DNA of 64,000 bases from Lachnospiraceae bacterium (GCA_902363135.1 CABIZF010000001.1:685212-749211); one strand, 5' to 3'. Shown: positions 33,492 to 42,179, counted from the first letter of the stretch. Notes: generated from the letters alone by a model not told the origin. Numbers and translations: made by a program.

Positions 33492-35486
33492 ATGAAGATT
33501 TATGTCAATGCGAATGCAGGACGCGATGGCAACGGTACGGCTGCCATGCCGTTCCGTCACATCAATGATGCAGCAAAAGTTGCTATGCCGGGTGACGAGG
33601 TACTCGTGGCACCGGGAATTTACCGGGAATATGTCGATCCGGTGCATGCCGGGACTGAGGATGCACGGATTTCCTACCGCAGCACAGAGCCGCTCGGTGC
33701 CGTCATCACCGGAGCAGAGCAGGTAAAGACATGGAAACAGTACGACGGAAATGTATGGGTATGCCGTATCAGCAACAGCATCTTCGGCAGTTACAATCCA
33801 TATACGACCTTCGTCTACGGTGACTGGTATTTTGCAAAAGCAGACAAGCATACCGGCTGTGTCTATTTAAATGACCGTGCGATCTATGAGACAGCCACGC
33901 TGGCAGACTGTATCGCCGGTGAGGTCTACGAGTGCAGCTGGGTACCGGAAGAGTCCGTATACAAATGGTACACCGAGCAGGATACGGAGACAGACGAGAC
34001 TGTTATCTATGCAAATTTCCAGGGCAAGAATCCGAACGAGGAGAACGTCGAGATCAACGTACGCCGCGAGTGCTTCTTCCCGTCGAAGACCGGTGTGAGC
34101 TACATCACCGTCAGTGGATTCAATATCAATAAAGCAGCGACGACCTGGGCGCCTCCGGCCGCTTTTCAGGACGGTATGATCGGCCCGCACTGGAGTAAGG
34201 GCTGGATTATTGAGGACTGTGACATTTCGAACAGTAAATGTGCCGGTATCTCCGTCGGCAAATACCTCGACCCGGACAACGACCACTACTTTACTTATAA
34301 GCAGGTCAAGAGTCCGACCCAGATGGAGCGCGACGCCGTATGCCGCGGCCAGTATCATGGATGGCTGAAGGAGAAGGTCGGCAGCCATATCATCCGCAGA
34401 AATAACATCCATCACTGTGAGCAGGGTGGTATCATCGGCCGTATGGGTGGCGTATTCAGCATCATTGAGGACAACCATATCCACCACATCAACAATATGA
34501 TGGAGCAGGGCGGAGCAGAGATCGCAGGTATCAAGATGCATGCAGCGATCGACGTGACGATGCGCCGCAACCACATCCACCACTGCACGATGGGCATCTG
34601 GTGCGACTGGGAGGCACAGGGCACACGCATATCTCAGAATCTGTTGCATGACAACCAGCGCCCGGCTTTTGCGAAGCCACTGAAGGGTGGCATGATGTCT
34701 CAGGATATCTTCGTAGAGGTCAGCCACGGCCCGACACTGATCGATAACAACATCATGCTTTCCGATGCGGGTATGCGTTTTGCCACACAGGGTGTCGCAA
34801 TGGTACACAATCTCATCTGCGGCGCACTGACCTGCGTAGGAGAGGGCACCAGCTGGAGATATACACCGTACCATATGCCGCACCGCACTGAGGTCATGGG
34901 CTTTATGACCTTCCTGCACGGCGATGACCGTTTCTACAATAATATTTTCGTTCAGAAGCATCCTGCTGAGGATATCATCACCCCGCATGATTCCGATGAT
35001 GGTTTTGATTCTGAGAACCGTACAGTCGGCACCTGGATGTTTGACGAGTATCCGACATATGACGAGTGGATCTCCCAGTTTGACTTTACGAAGCCGGCAG
35101 ATATGAAGAAGCTCGAGCCTGCACATTTCGGACACCTTCCGGTATGGAGTGAGGGAAATGTATACCTCGGAGGAGCAAAAGCATGGAAGCATGAGAAAGA
35201 CGGACTGGTCACTGCTGAAGACCGCAGTGCCGTAAAGGTAGAGCTGGTGGAGAAGGATGGCAGCTACTATCTGGATACAAATATTTATGAGCTGATCAAA
35301 GATTTCAGGAGCCACAGCATGGTAAATACCGGTGTACTCGGAAAAGCATTCGAGCCGGAGCAGCCGTTTGAGAATCCGGATGGCACCACGATTCAGTTCG
35401 ATGCAGATTACTTCGGAGGCCACCGCGGCACCGAGATTCTCCCGGGACCGTTCGCGGCAGCGGAGGATGCCAAGAAGGCGCTGTAA
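33492..35486 (+). CDS. GH120 beta-xylosidase, right-handed beta-helix
   Basis: A 664-residue intracellular glycoside hydrolase resembling the GH120 beta-xylosidase of Thermoanaerobacterium saccharolyticum, which releases xylose from xylo-oligosaccharides. Matching segments: GNVWVCRISNSIFGSYNPY, YANFQGKNPNEENVEINVRR, WAPPAAFQDGMIGPHWSKGW, HAAIDV, IWCDWEAQGTRISQN and DIFVEVSHGP. The aspartate of CDWEAQG and the glutamate of FVEVSHG correspond to the proposed nucleophile and acid/base of the family. Repeated NHIHH-type turns mark the beta-helix coils. No signal peptide. Start set at 33492 by GGGGGA. It stands alone between its promoter and terminator; no xylose genes flank it. Confidence 0.88.
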   Translation: MKIYVNANAGRDGNGTAAMPFRHINDAAKVAMPGDEVLVAPGIYREYVDPVHAGTEDARISYRSTEPLGAVITGAEQVKTWKQYDGNVWVCRISNSIFGSYNPYTTFVYGDWYFAKADKHTGCVYLNDRAIYETATLADCIAGEVYECSWVPEESVYKWYTEQDTETDETVIYANFQGKNPNEENVEINVRRECFFPSKTGVSYITVSGFNINKAATTWAPPAAFQDGMIGPHWSKGWIIEDCDISNSKCAGISVGKYLDPDNDHYFTYKQVKSPTQMERDAVCRGQYHGWLKEKVGSHIIRRNNIHHCEQGGIIGRMGGVFSIIEDNHIHHINNMMEQGGAEIAGIKMHAAIDVTMRRNHIHHCTMGIWCDWEAQGTRISQNLLHDNQRPAFAKPLKGGMMSQDIFVEVSHGPTLIDNNIMLSDAGMRFATQGVAMVHNLICGALTCVGEGTSWRYTPYHMPHRTEVMGFMTFLHGDDRFYNNIFVQKHPAEDIITPHDSDDGFDSENRTVGTWMFDEYPTYDEWISQFDFTKPADMKKLEPAHFGHLPVWSEGNVYLGGAKAWKHEKDGLVTAEDRSAVKVELVEKDGSYYLDTNIYELIKDFRSHSMVNTGVLGKAFEPEQPFENPDGTTIQFDADYFGGHRGTEILPGPFAAAEDAKKAL

Positions 35487-35589
35487 TCTCATCAAATAAA
35501 TTATAAAGATATCGAATCTGCATGAACTTACTCATAAGTGGATGTGAGACTTTTGGATTCACCCAATATGAGCATAAAAGTCAGATTTT

Positions 35590-35649
35590 AATTCCCGGAT
35601 ATCCACGACTGGTCAAACGATCAGCAAAGGAGATATCCGGGAATTTTTC
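35590..35649 (+). terminator. Terminator of the GH120 gene
   Basis: Perfect 14-bp stem AATTCCCGGATATC / GATATCCGGGAATT with an inner CTGGTC/GATCAG stem and a TTTTCT tail, about 105 bases after the stop. Confidence 0.82.
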
Positions 35650-35653
35650 TCGT

Positions 35654-35707
35654 CTTCCTTATTTGTAAAATACTACATTTCTTCCTTATTTGTAAAATAC
35701 TACATTT
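35654..35707. repeat. Perfect 27-bp tandem duplication
   Basis: Two identical head-to-tail copies of a 27-base unit (starts CTTCCTTATTTG, ends ACTACATTT), immediately upstream of the promoter of the ZinT-like gene. Confidence 0.92.
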
Positions 35708-35713
35708 GACTAC

Positions 35714-35742
35714 TTGACAAACAGAACAGATGAATTTATACT
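35714..35742 (+). promoter_or_regulatory. Promoter of the ZinT-like gene with overlapping inverted repeats
   Basis: TTGACA, 17-base spacer, TATACT. Right over the -10 and start region lie ACTAA-TTATAG-TTAGT and TTAG-TTATTG-CTAA, two linked inverted repeats of operator character. Confidence 0.7.
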
Positions 35743-35840
35743 AATTATAGTTAGTTATTGCTAATATATTTTATTGCCCGATAACTCAGACGAAACGCTA
35801 TGAGACAGTCCGGATCGGGCAGAAATCAGGAGGATCTGTT

Positions 35841-36596
35841 ATGAAAAGAAGAATGGCAATTGGTACACTTTGTCTGTCAATGTCGTTGTGCGCAGCATTT
35901 GGTTTCTCTGCATGTGCAGAAGAGGCCGATCAGGACGCTTACCTCGGGGAGATCCAGGGAAGCTTCGTAGAGCTGTTTCCGGAGTTCTCAAAGGAAGAGA
36001 ACCGCAGCACCTGGGAAAAGTATGCGGCAGAGTATGTCGATGCGGATGCGGTATCGGATTCCGTTGATTATCTGCTGTCGTTCTGCATGGCTGACACCTA
36101 TGGACCAGATGCAGCTGCAGCCTATGAGGCAGACCCGGAGAGCATGCGGTTTGACTGCTACTTCCTCGGTGATGTAAAAGAGTTCACGGTAGACGGCAAC
36201 ACGATTTCCGGTGTGGACGCAGACGGCGAGGAAGTATTCAGCCATACCTATCATGCAATGGACATGGACAATGAGAACGAATTCCTGTTCTACGAGAGCG
36301 ACGACGCAGATTCCGGCATGTTCACCTACTTCGCATTCAGCCCGGATACACCGGAGACGACCTATCATCTGGAGTTCCGCTACGCAGACAATACCGACGA
36401 TCTGCAGAGCTGGTTCGAAGGCAATTACGCATACTGGAATGCAGCAGCCATCCTGAAGGACTACGATGAAGAGATGATGGACAACTGCATCGAACTGTTC
36501 TGCTCCGAGAACCTTGGCGCAGAAGAGGAAAGCGAGGGTGCGACCGAGGCAGAGACCGAAGCTGCCGCAGAGACAGAAGCTGCGACCGAGGCATAA
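35841..36596 (+). CDS. ZinT-like (lipocalin-fold) exported lipoprotein
   Basis: A 251-residue exported protein. The N-terminus is a signal peptide ending in FGFSAC-AEEAD; FSAC is a plausible lipobox, so it is probably a lipoprotein. The body follows the ZinT/YodA pattern: strands around VKEFTVDGNTISGVDADGEE and HTYHAMDM, then FTYFAFSPDTPETTYHLEFR and LQSWFEGNYAYWNAA with an EEMMDNCI end helix. Most zinc-binding histidines of ZinT are not conserved, so metal binding is uncertain. The last 20 or so residues are a Glu/Ala/Thr-only tail. No zinc importer genes are next to it. Confidence 0.65.
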   Translation: MKRRMAIGTLCLSMSLCAAFGFSACAEEADQDAYLGEIQGSFVELFPEFSKEENRSTWEKYAAEYVDADAVSDSVDYLLSFCMADTYGPDAAAAYEADPESMRFDCYFLGDVKEFTVDGNTISGVDADGEEVFSHTYHAMDMDNENEFLFYESDDADSGMFTYFAFSPDTPETTYHLEFRYADNTDDLQSWFEGNYAYWNAAAILKDYDEEMMDNCIELFCSENLGAEEESEGATEAETEAAAETEAATEA

Positions 36597-36620
36597 AATT
36601 TACACGATATACGATACATG

Positions 36621-36648
36621 AAAAGGCCGGAGCGATCCGGTCTTTTTC
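36621..36648 (+). terminator. Terminator of the ZinT-like gene
   Basis: Stem GGCCGGA-GCGA-TCCGGTC with A-run before and TTTTT after. Confidence 0.85.
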
Positions 36649-36655
36649 ACTTTTA

Positions 36656-36706
36656 TTGCGTACCTGTAATTGCTTTGCGCAATTGAATCAGGGGACTTGC
36701 AGACAG
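36656..36706. repeat. Truncated palindromic module A (cluster 5)
   Basis: TAATTGCTTTGCGCAATTGA and ATCAGGGGACTTGC match the right half of the module at 18660-18716 and 55490-55556. The left arm is missing. Confidence 0.7.
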
Positions 36707-36710
36707 GATT

Positions 36711-36923
36711 CCCGATGGGCTTTCAGATGTCGGTCTTTACCACTATTCCGATGGATATCTGAACTGGGCTGCACCGTTTTATCTGCTGCTCGGCTTTCTG
36801 GCTGTCTCAGATCATTGGTTATACGGCGGTCTGCATTGCCAGCCCACTGGCATGGCTTGGTGCGATCGCGCTGCTTATCCAGGTCTACTACAGGATGATG
36901 CGCGGAGTGCCTGCTGCGATATA
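36711..36923 (+). pseudogene. Remnant of a MATE efflux gene (C-terminal end)
   Basis: The frame ending at 36923 reads IIGYTAVCIASPLAWLGAIA and LLIQVYYRMMRG, the usual end of MATE transporters, and before it a second frame gives NWAAPFYLLLGFLAV. There is no start and the reading frame is broken, so only about 70 codons of a dead gene are left. It is placed between a truncated repeat module and the folT leader. The intact MATE gene at 61752-63086 is a different one. Confidence 0.5.
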
Positions 36924-37021
36924 ATTCTGCTTTCTTTTTTTGCATTTTGCACATTATTTTGTAAAAAATTTGAACAAAACTTACAAAAATTCAGTTTCAT
37001 GGGATTTGTTGGGAATATCTC

Positions 37022-37050
37022 TTGCTTTTTCTTCTGAGATGGGCTATACT
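37022..37050 (+). promoter_or_regulatory. Promoter of folT
   Basis: TTGCTT, 17-base spacer, TATACT. The predicted RNA start near 37057 is ten bases before the riboswitch. Confidence 0.68.
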
Positions 37051-37065
37051 TCGAGCCGTAGAGCT

Positions 37066-37165
37066 ATGCAGAGTAAGTTCATGTGCGTAAAGTGCCTTTC
37101 GGATGGAGAGTTGCCGAAGGACGAAAAGAGAAATCTTGCGGTACGTGAATTGCTTCTCGCTGCAA
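37066..37165 (+). promoter_or_regulatory. THF (tetrahydrofolate) riboswitch
   Basis: The sequence GCAGAGTAAGTTCATGTGCG and TAAAGTG at the 5' side, and TCTTGCGGTACGTGAATTGC followed by TTCTCGCTGC at the 3' side, match the conserved core of the THF riboswitch (pattern GGAGAGUA...GCGUUAAGUG...GCGGU...UUGC...CGCUCC). P1 is GCAG/CTGC. A variable P3-region hairpin (CTTTCGGATGGAGAGTTGCC region) sits in between. It lies directly upstream of folT, a known target of this class. Confidence 0.88.
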
Positions 37166-37181
37166 CAGAAGATAAGTAAAT

Positions 37182-37232
37182 TAAAATTATCTCCTATTGT
37201 GTGCGAAAAAGTAAAAAGGAGGTAATTTTTTT
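37182..37232 (+). promoter_or_regulatory. Ribosome-site sequestering hairpin of the riboswitch
   Basis: TAAAATTATCTCC (37182-37194) pairs with GGAGGTAATTTTTTTA (from 37219), hiding the folT ribosome site. Together with the aptamer this suggests control of translation, since no T-run follows. Confidence 0.7.
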
Positions 37233-37808
37233 ATGGGAAAAAAAGGGAACATGTTTCTCGACTCAGCCAAAGAGCTGAAAAAAACGTCTGCACTTGCCGT
37301 CTGTGCGATGCTGGCAGCACTTGCCCTGATTCTGAATTCTGTAGCATCTATTAATATCGGACCGTATGTAAAAATCGGTTTTTCCGGTATCCCGAACCAG
37401 CTTATGGACTATCTGTTCGGACCGGTTTCCGGCTGTCTGTTTGCAGGTGTGCTGGATCTGGTAAAGTTCTTCATGAAGCCGGACGGACCATTCTTCTTCG
37501 GCTTCACATTCAATGCGATGCTGGCAGCGTTCATTTACGGCTGCTTTTATTATCGCCGCAAGCTGACCATCTGGCGTGTGCTTGCAGCAAAGTTTGTAGT
37601 CATTCTGATCGTAAATGTGTTGCTGAATACGTTATGGCTGGACATGCTCTACGGAAAGGGATTCCTCGCGATCCTGCCGATGCGTGCATTCAAGAACCTG
37701 ATCATGTGGCCGATCGATTCCGTTATTTTCTTTACGATCACCCGTCTGCTCGAGCAGACCGGAATTTTCCGTATATTCCGTCATGGCCAGGTTCCGGCTA
37801 TGGACTGA
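37233..37808 (+). CDS. folT: Folate ECF transporter S component FolT
   Basis: A 191-residue membrane protein with six helices, the substrate-binding S component of an ECF importer. Features of the family: the ALAVCAMLAALALILN helix with alanine spacing for EcfT docking, YVKIGFSGIPNQLMDYLFGP, and GPFFFGFTFNAMLAAFIYG. The folate assignment rests on similarity plus the THF riboswitch in its leader. The energising module (EcfA1, EcfA2, EcfT) must be encoded elsewhere. GGAGG site inside the switch hairpin; terminator follows the gene. Confidence 0.92.
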   Translation: MGKKGNMFLDSAKELKKTSALAVCAMLAALALILNSVASINIGPYVKIGFSGIPNQLMDYLFGPVSGCLFAGVLDLVKFFMKPDGPFFFGFTFNAMLAAFIYGCFYYRRKLTIWRVLAAKFVVILIVNVLLNTLWLDMLYGKGFLAILPMRAFKNLIMWPIDSVIFFTITRLLEQTGIFRIFRHGQVPAMD

Positions 37809-37873
37809 TCGCCAAGGCATTCTTGAACTGATAACAATAAAAACAAATGAATAGCTCTATCAGAAAAAGCAAT

Positions 37874-37912
37874 GGGAGTGTTCCTGCGGATGCAGTGGCA
37901 CTCCCTTTTTTA
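37874..37912 (+). terminator. Terminator of folT
   Basis: Stem GGGAGTG / CACTCCC with TTTTTT tail. Confidence 0.88.
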
Positions 37913-37969
37913 CATAAACCTGTTAAGATAATCTTATGCGGTGGTTTGTTCGTATAACAGTTGTAAGTA

Positions 37970-37998
37970 TTGACGAATATCGCTTTGTGTTATATCAT
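37970..37998 (+). promoter_or_regulatory. Promoter of the radical SAM operon
   Basis: TTGACG, 17-base spacer, TATCAT, about 85 bases before the gene at 38083. Confidence 0.55.
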
Positions 37999-38082
37999 GG
38001 TAAAAGTATGCCCAAAAGCATAGAGGAAACTTATCAATCTCTCACCTCTGTGTGAGAACCAGAAAAACAGGTATAAAATCAT

Positions 38083-39951
38083 ATGAGAAAATTAGCACTG
38101 AGTGATGAAATATTACTGAGCATTGAAAAGCCCGCACGCTATATCGGCGGGGAGGTCAATGCGGTGATGAAGGATAAGGAGCAGGTGGCAATCCGTTTTG
38201 CCATGTGTTTTCCGGATGTCTATGAGATCGGCATGTCCCATCTTGGCATCCAGATCCTTTATGACATGTTCAACCGTCGTGACGACGTATGGTGTGAGCG
38301 CGTTTACTCCCCATGGATTGACCTTGACAGAGTATTAAGAGAAAAGCATATTCCGCTTTTCGCACTCGAGTCACAGGATCCGATCAAAGATTTTGATTTT
38401 CTTGGCATTACACTCCAGTATGAGATGTGTTACACGAATATTCTGCAGATTCTGGAGCTCTCCGGTATTCCTCTGGATGCCAGCGAGCGCGGCGAGGACT
38501 GTCCGATTGTCATTGGCGGCGGTCCGTGCGCGTACAATCCGGAGCCGATCGCAGAATTTTTTGATCTGTTCTACATCGGAGAGGGCGAGACGGTCTATGA
38601 TCCGCTGCTTGATTTATATAAGGAATGTAAGCAGTCCGGCGCATCCCGCCAGGAATTTCTGCGCCGTGCCGCACATATTCCGGGCATCTATGTGCCGTCG
38701 CTCTATTCAGTGACATATAAAGAGGATGGAACGATCGCATCGTTTACTCCGATAGAGGAAGGAGTACCGGAGACCGTAGAAAAGCAGGTACAGATGGATG
38801 TGACGAACGCGCCATATCCGGAAGCACCGGTCGTTCCTTATATTAAAGTGACACAGGACCGTGTTGTACTGGAGATTCAGCGCGGCTGTATCCGCGGCTG
38901 CCGTTTCTGTCAGGCAGGGATGCTTTACCGACCGACCCGTGAAAAGAGCCTGGAGATTCTGAAGCAGCATGCGTACCGGATGCTGAAAAATACCGGACAT
39001 GAGGAGATTTCTTTAAGCTCGTTAAGCTCCAGCGATTATTCTGAGCTCGCCGGCATCGTCAACTTCCTGATCGATGAATTTCAGGATCAGAATATCAATG
39101 TCTGTCTTCCGTCTCTGCGTATCGACGCCTTTTCTCTGGATGTCATGAGCAAGGTGCAGGACGTAAAAAAGAGCAGTCTGACCTTTGCACCGGAAGCCGG
39201 TTCCCAGCGGATGCGCAACGTCATCAATAAGGGCCTGACAGAGGAAATTATCCTAGATGGTGCAAATCAGGCGTTCCACGGCGGCTGGAACAAAGTAAAG
39301 CTGTACTTTATGCTCGGTCTTCCACTCGAGGAGGAAGAGGACCGCAAGGCGATCGCGCATCTGGCAGAGAAAATTGCAGAGAACTATTACGATGAGATCC
39401 CGAAGGAGCAGCGGGTCGGCAAATGCCAGATTACTGTCAGCACCTCTTTCTTTGTACCGAAGCCGTTCACCCCGTTCCAGTGGGCACGGATGTACACACC
39501 GGGCGATTATCTCGGCTTTGCCAAAACAGTCAACCACGAGATCAAAGATATGAAGAACCAGAAGAGCATTCGCTACAACTGGCATCAGGCCGACGAGACG
39601 CTGCTCGAAGGCATTTTTGCACGTGGCGATCGAAGGGTAGCAAAGGCCATTCGCCTTGCTTATGAGAATGGCGCACTCTTTGATGCATGGACGGAGTACT
39701 GGAATTATGACCGCTGGGTACAGGCATTTGCAGACGCGGGACTCGATATGGATTTCTACACACTGCGGGAGCGAGACAGGGATGAGATATTCCCGTGGGA
39801 TTTCATTCGCATCGGTGTGACGAAAAAATTCCTGTGGAAGGAATGGGAGCGGGCCCATGCACGTGAGGTGACGCCAAACTGCAGACAGAAATGCAGCGGA
39901 TGCGGAGCGGCACAGTATGGTGGCGGTGTCTGCACGGAATGCAGAGAATAA
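38083..39951 (+). CDS. Radical SAM protein with B12-binding-like N-terminus (TIGR03960 type)
   Basis: A 622-residue protein of unknown reaction. It has an N-terminal cobalamin-binding-like domain (KDFDFLGITLQYEMCYTN, IVIGGGPCAYNPEPIAEFFD), a radical SAM domain with cluster motif RGCIRGCRFCQAGMLYRP, and a C-terminal cysteine-rich end (CRQKCSGCGAAQYGGGVC). Together with the DUF2344 protein 13 bases downstream it forms a pair found next to rng/rplU in many Clostridia, so a role in rRNA, ribosomal protein or tRNA modification is inferred. Typical length and intact motifs. Confidence 0.88.
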   Translation: MRKLALSDEILLSIEKPARYIGGEVNAVMKDKEQVAIRFAMCFPDVYEIGMSHLGIQILYDMFNRRDDVWCERVYSPWIDLDRVLREKHIPLFALESQDPIKDFDFLGITLQYEMCYTNILQILELSGIPLDASERGEDCPIVIGGGPCAYNPEPIAEFFDLFYIGEGETVYDPLLDLYKECKQSGASRQEFLRRAAHIPGIYVPSLYSVTYKEDGTIASFTPIEEGVPETVEKQVQMDVTNAPYPEAPVVPYIKVTQDRVVLEIQRGCIRGCRFCQAGMLYRPTREKSLEILKQHAYRMLKNTGHEEISLSSLSSSDYSELAGIVNFLIDEFQDQNINVCLPSLRIDAFSLDVMSKVQDVKKSSLTFAPEAGSQRMRNVINKGLTEEIILDGANQAFHGGWNKVKLYFMLGLPLEEEEDRKAIAHLAEKIAENYYDEIPKEQRVGKCQITVSTSFFVPKPFTPFQWARMYTPGDYLGFAKTVNHEIKDMKNQKSIRYNWHQADETLLEGIFARGDRRVAKAIRLAYENGALFDAWTEYWNYDRWVQAFADAGLDMDFYTLRERDRDEIFPWDFIRIGVTKKFLWKEWERAHAREVTPNCRQKCSGCGAAQYGGGVCTECRE

Positions 39952-39963
39952 GGAGCGAAGAAC

Positions 39964-40683
39964 GTGAGAGTACGAGTAAAATTTTCAAAATATGGAGTCA
40001 TGAAGTTTATCGGGCATTTGGATGTCATGCGCTATTTTCAGAAGGCGATGCGCCGTGCAGGGATCGATATCGCATACAGCGAGGGGATGAGTCCGCACAT
40101 GATTATGTCCTTCGCTCAGCCGCTCGGCGTCGGACTGACAAGTGACGGCGAGTATATGGATGTCGAGCTGCGCACACCGATTGCATCTGATGAAGCGATC
40201 CGACGGCTGAATGAAGTCGGCGTGGAGGGAATCACGGTCACAGAATGGAGACAGATCCCGGAGGAGAAGGGCAGCAAAGCGATGACGCTGGTAGCTGCAG
40301 CGGACTATGAGCTGCGTTTCCGCAAAGGACTGGCACCAAAGGGAGACTGGCAGTCTGCGATCTCTCATTTTTACGCTCAGAAGTCTATTCCGGTCATCAA
40401 GAAAACGAAAAAAGGAGAGAAGGAGCTTGACATCCGCCCGCTGATCTATGACATGTACGTCAATGCAGGAACGGTCTATTTCCGGCTCTCTGCCGGAAGC
40501 GAGGCAAATATTAAGCCGGAGCTTGTCATGGATGCGTATCTGGCATCCATTGACGTGACACCGGAGCCATTTGCCTATGAAATTCATCGCAGGGAGCTGT
40601 ATGCGGATCTCGGGAAAAACGGAAAGCGAAAGCTCGTTCCGCTCGGAGAGCTTGGGCAGGACGTTGCATCAGAACAGGTTTAA
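39964..40683 (+). CDS. DUF2344 (TIGR03936) protein
   Basis: A 239-residue basic protein. RVRVKFSKYGVMKFIGHLDV at the N-terminus and RRAGIDIAYSEGMSPHMIMS are hallmarks of the family that pairs with, or is fused to, the TIGR03960 radical SAM protein. Function unknown. GTG start with AGGAGCG upstream. 27 bases separate it from rng. Confidence 0.88.
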   Translation: MRVRVKFSKYGVMKFIGHLDVMRYFQKAMRRAGIDIAYSEGMSPHMIMSFAQPLGVGLTSDGEYMDVELRTPIASDEAIRRLNEVGVEGITVTEWRQIPEEKGSKAMTLVAAADYELRFRKGLAPKGDWQSAISHFYAQKSIPVIKKTKKGEKELDIRPLIYDMYVNAGTVYFRLSAGSEANIKPELVMDAYLASIDVTPEPFAYEIHRRELYADLGKNGKRKLVPLGELGQDVASEQV

Positions 40684-40710
40684 GGATAGTATATAAAGGA
40701 ATTTTGACAT

Positions 40711-41994
40711 ATGAGAAACGAAAAATCTGCTGATCGCATTTATCTGATTACGCGCAGAGGAAATCAGGTAATGTCCTTTCTGATGCATGGCTCCAGAGCG
40801 ATCGAGATTCACAGTGACAGCTATGAAAAGAAGTCGTCGGATACGGTCGCTCTGGGCGATATTTATATCGGAAGAATTCAGAACATCGTCAAAAATATCA
40901 ATGCTGCTTTTGTCGAGCTCGCACCTGGAAATATCTGCTATCTGCCATTGGAGGATATCAGGCAGCCCATCTATACCAAAAAGGGGGCCTCTGCAAAGCC
41001 ACAGGCAGGCGATGAGCTGCTCGTGCAGGTCCTGCGGGAAGGGATCAAGACAAAAGCACCTGCCGTCACGACAAATCTGACACTGCATGGGAAGTATATG
41101 CTGCTGACAACAGGGAACCGACAGCTGTCCGCATCCTGTAAATTATCCGCAGAAGAAAAGCATCGTTTGAAAGCGATCGTGTCAGATCAGGGAAAACAGC
41201 TCCGATCAGAGACAGATGCGACCACAGGCGGCGATACTTCATCTGCTGGTTTTGGCTGGCTGATCCGTACTAATGCGGGCGGAAGGGATGCTGAGCTGAT
41301 CTGGAAGGATCAGCAGATACTTTACCGTCAATATACCGAGCTGATGGAACATGCACAGTACCGCACCTGTGGCACCTGCCTGCTGCGCCGCCCGCAGGGT
41401 TATCTGGCGCGCTTATCCGATCTGTATGAGGCAGATGCCGACCGAATCATGACGGATGATACCGGACTGTATCAGGAACTGACGGAATATCTCAGGACAT
41501 GGCAGCCGGAGGATTTGGACCGGCTCATTTTTTATGAAGATCACCTGCTTCCGATGGAGAAGCTCTATGCGCTGGAACGGCGTCTGCCGGAAGCATTACA
41601 GGAGCGTGTATGGCTTCCGTGTGGCGGCTATCTCATTATCCAGCCGACCGAAGCATTGACCGTGATTGATGTCAATACCGGTAAATTCGAGGGCGGGAAA
41701 AAGAAAGAAGCAGCAATTCTGAAGGTAAACAAAGAAGCAGCAGTGGAAATTGCACATCAGATTCGTCTTCGTAATTTAAGCGGTATTATACTGATCGATT
41801 TTATTAATATGGAGGATTCCGCATCCAACCAGGTGTTGTTATCATTGCTGAATACAAAGCTCCGGGAAGATCCGATCCCGACCACGCTGATTGATATGAC
41901 AAAGCTGCAGCTCGTGGAGATCACCCGGTTGAAAAAAGAAAAGCCCCTTTCTGAAATTCCGGACATCCATCGCTTTTTTGGCCGAGCAAGGTAA
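40711..41994 (+). CDS. rng: Ribonuclease G/E family endoribonuclease
   Basis: A 427-residue RNase G-like enzyme that cuts AU-rich single-stranded RNA with preference for 5'-monophosphate ends (rRNA maturation, mRNA decay). S1 domain: IYIGRIQNIVKNINAAFVEL; catalytic domain: ALTVIDVNTGKFEGGKKKE and LSGIILIDFINMED, which include the magnesium-binding aspartates (DVNTG, IDFI). It stops shortly after the DNase I-like domain (KLQLVEITRLKKEKPL); the zinc-link CxxC and small domain of E. coli RNase G are reduced or absent (CGTC is only at the insert). Located just before rplU as in many Clostridia. Confidence 0.9.
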   Translation: MRNEKSADRIYLITRRGNQVMSFLMHGSRAIEIHSDSYEKKSSDTVALGDIYIGRIQNIVKNINAAFVELAPGNICYLPLEDIRQPIYTKKGASAKPQAGDELLVQVLREGIKTKAPAVTTNLTLHGKYMLLTTGNRQLSASCKLSAEEKHRLKAIVSDQGKQLRSETDATTGGDTSSAGFGWLIRTNAGGRDAELIWKDQQILYRQYTELMEHAQYRTCGTCLLRRPQGYLARLSDLYEADADRIMTDDTGLYQELTEYLRTWQPEDLDRLIFYEDHLLPMEKLYALERRLPEALQERVWLPCGGYLIIQPTEALTVIDVNTGKFEGGKKKEAAILKVNKEAAVEIAHQIRLRNLSGIILIDFINMEDSASNQVLLSLLNTKLREDPIPTTLIDMTKLQLVEITRLKKEKPLSEIPDIHRFFGRAR

Positions 41995-42068
41995 TTGTCT
42001 GCTTCTATTGTACAGCGCAATAAGCAGTGGAGCGAAGGAAAAAAATCAGAGAATCTTATAAAAATAAG

Positions 42069-42097
42069 TTGACGTATCCCGATGCTTGTGCTATTAT
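42069..42097 (+). promoter_or_regulatory. Promoter of the rplU operon
   Basis: TTGACG, 17-base spacer, TATTAT, with RNA start near 42104. Confidence 0.75.
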
Positions 42098-42103
42098 CTT
42101 TAA

Positions 42104-42179
42104 GTATGCCGCACAAAGAGGTATAAATGTCTTAAAAGACTACCGAATTTGGCGAGTAATGATAAACAGGAGGTGCCAT
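42104..42179 (+). promoter_or_regulatory. Ribosomal protein L21 leader
   Basis: The 5' leader carries GCCGCACAAAGAGG near the RNA start and AAGACTACCGAATTTGGCGA before the ribosome site, resembling the Firmicutes L21 leader that is thought to bind L21 and control its own operon. The match is by eye and not tested with a covariance model. Confidence 0.6.

Noticed and set aside
33867..35495. 542-codon open frame on the minus strand opposite the GH120 gene
   Set aside because: Shadow of the xylosidase; His/Val/Asp-rich translation with no recognisable domain.
42027..42179. N-terminal extension of L21
   Set aside because: The region is the operon promoter and L21 leader; L21 starts with [12 protein letters not shown] behind AGGAGGTG.
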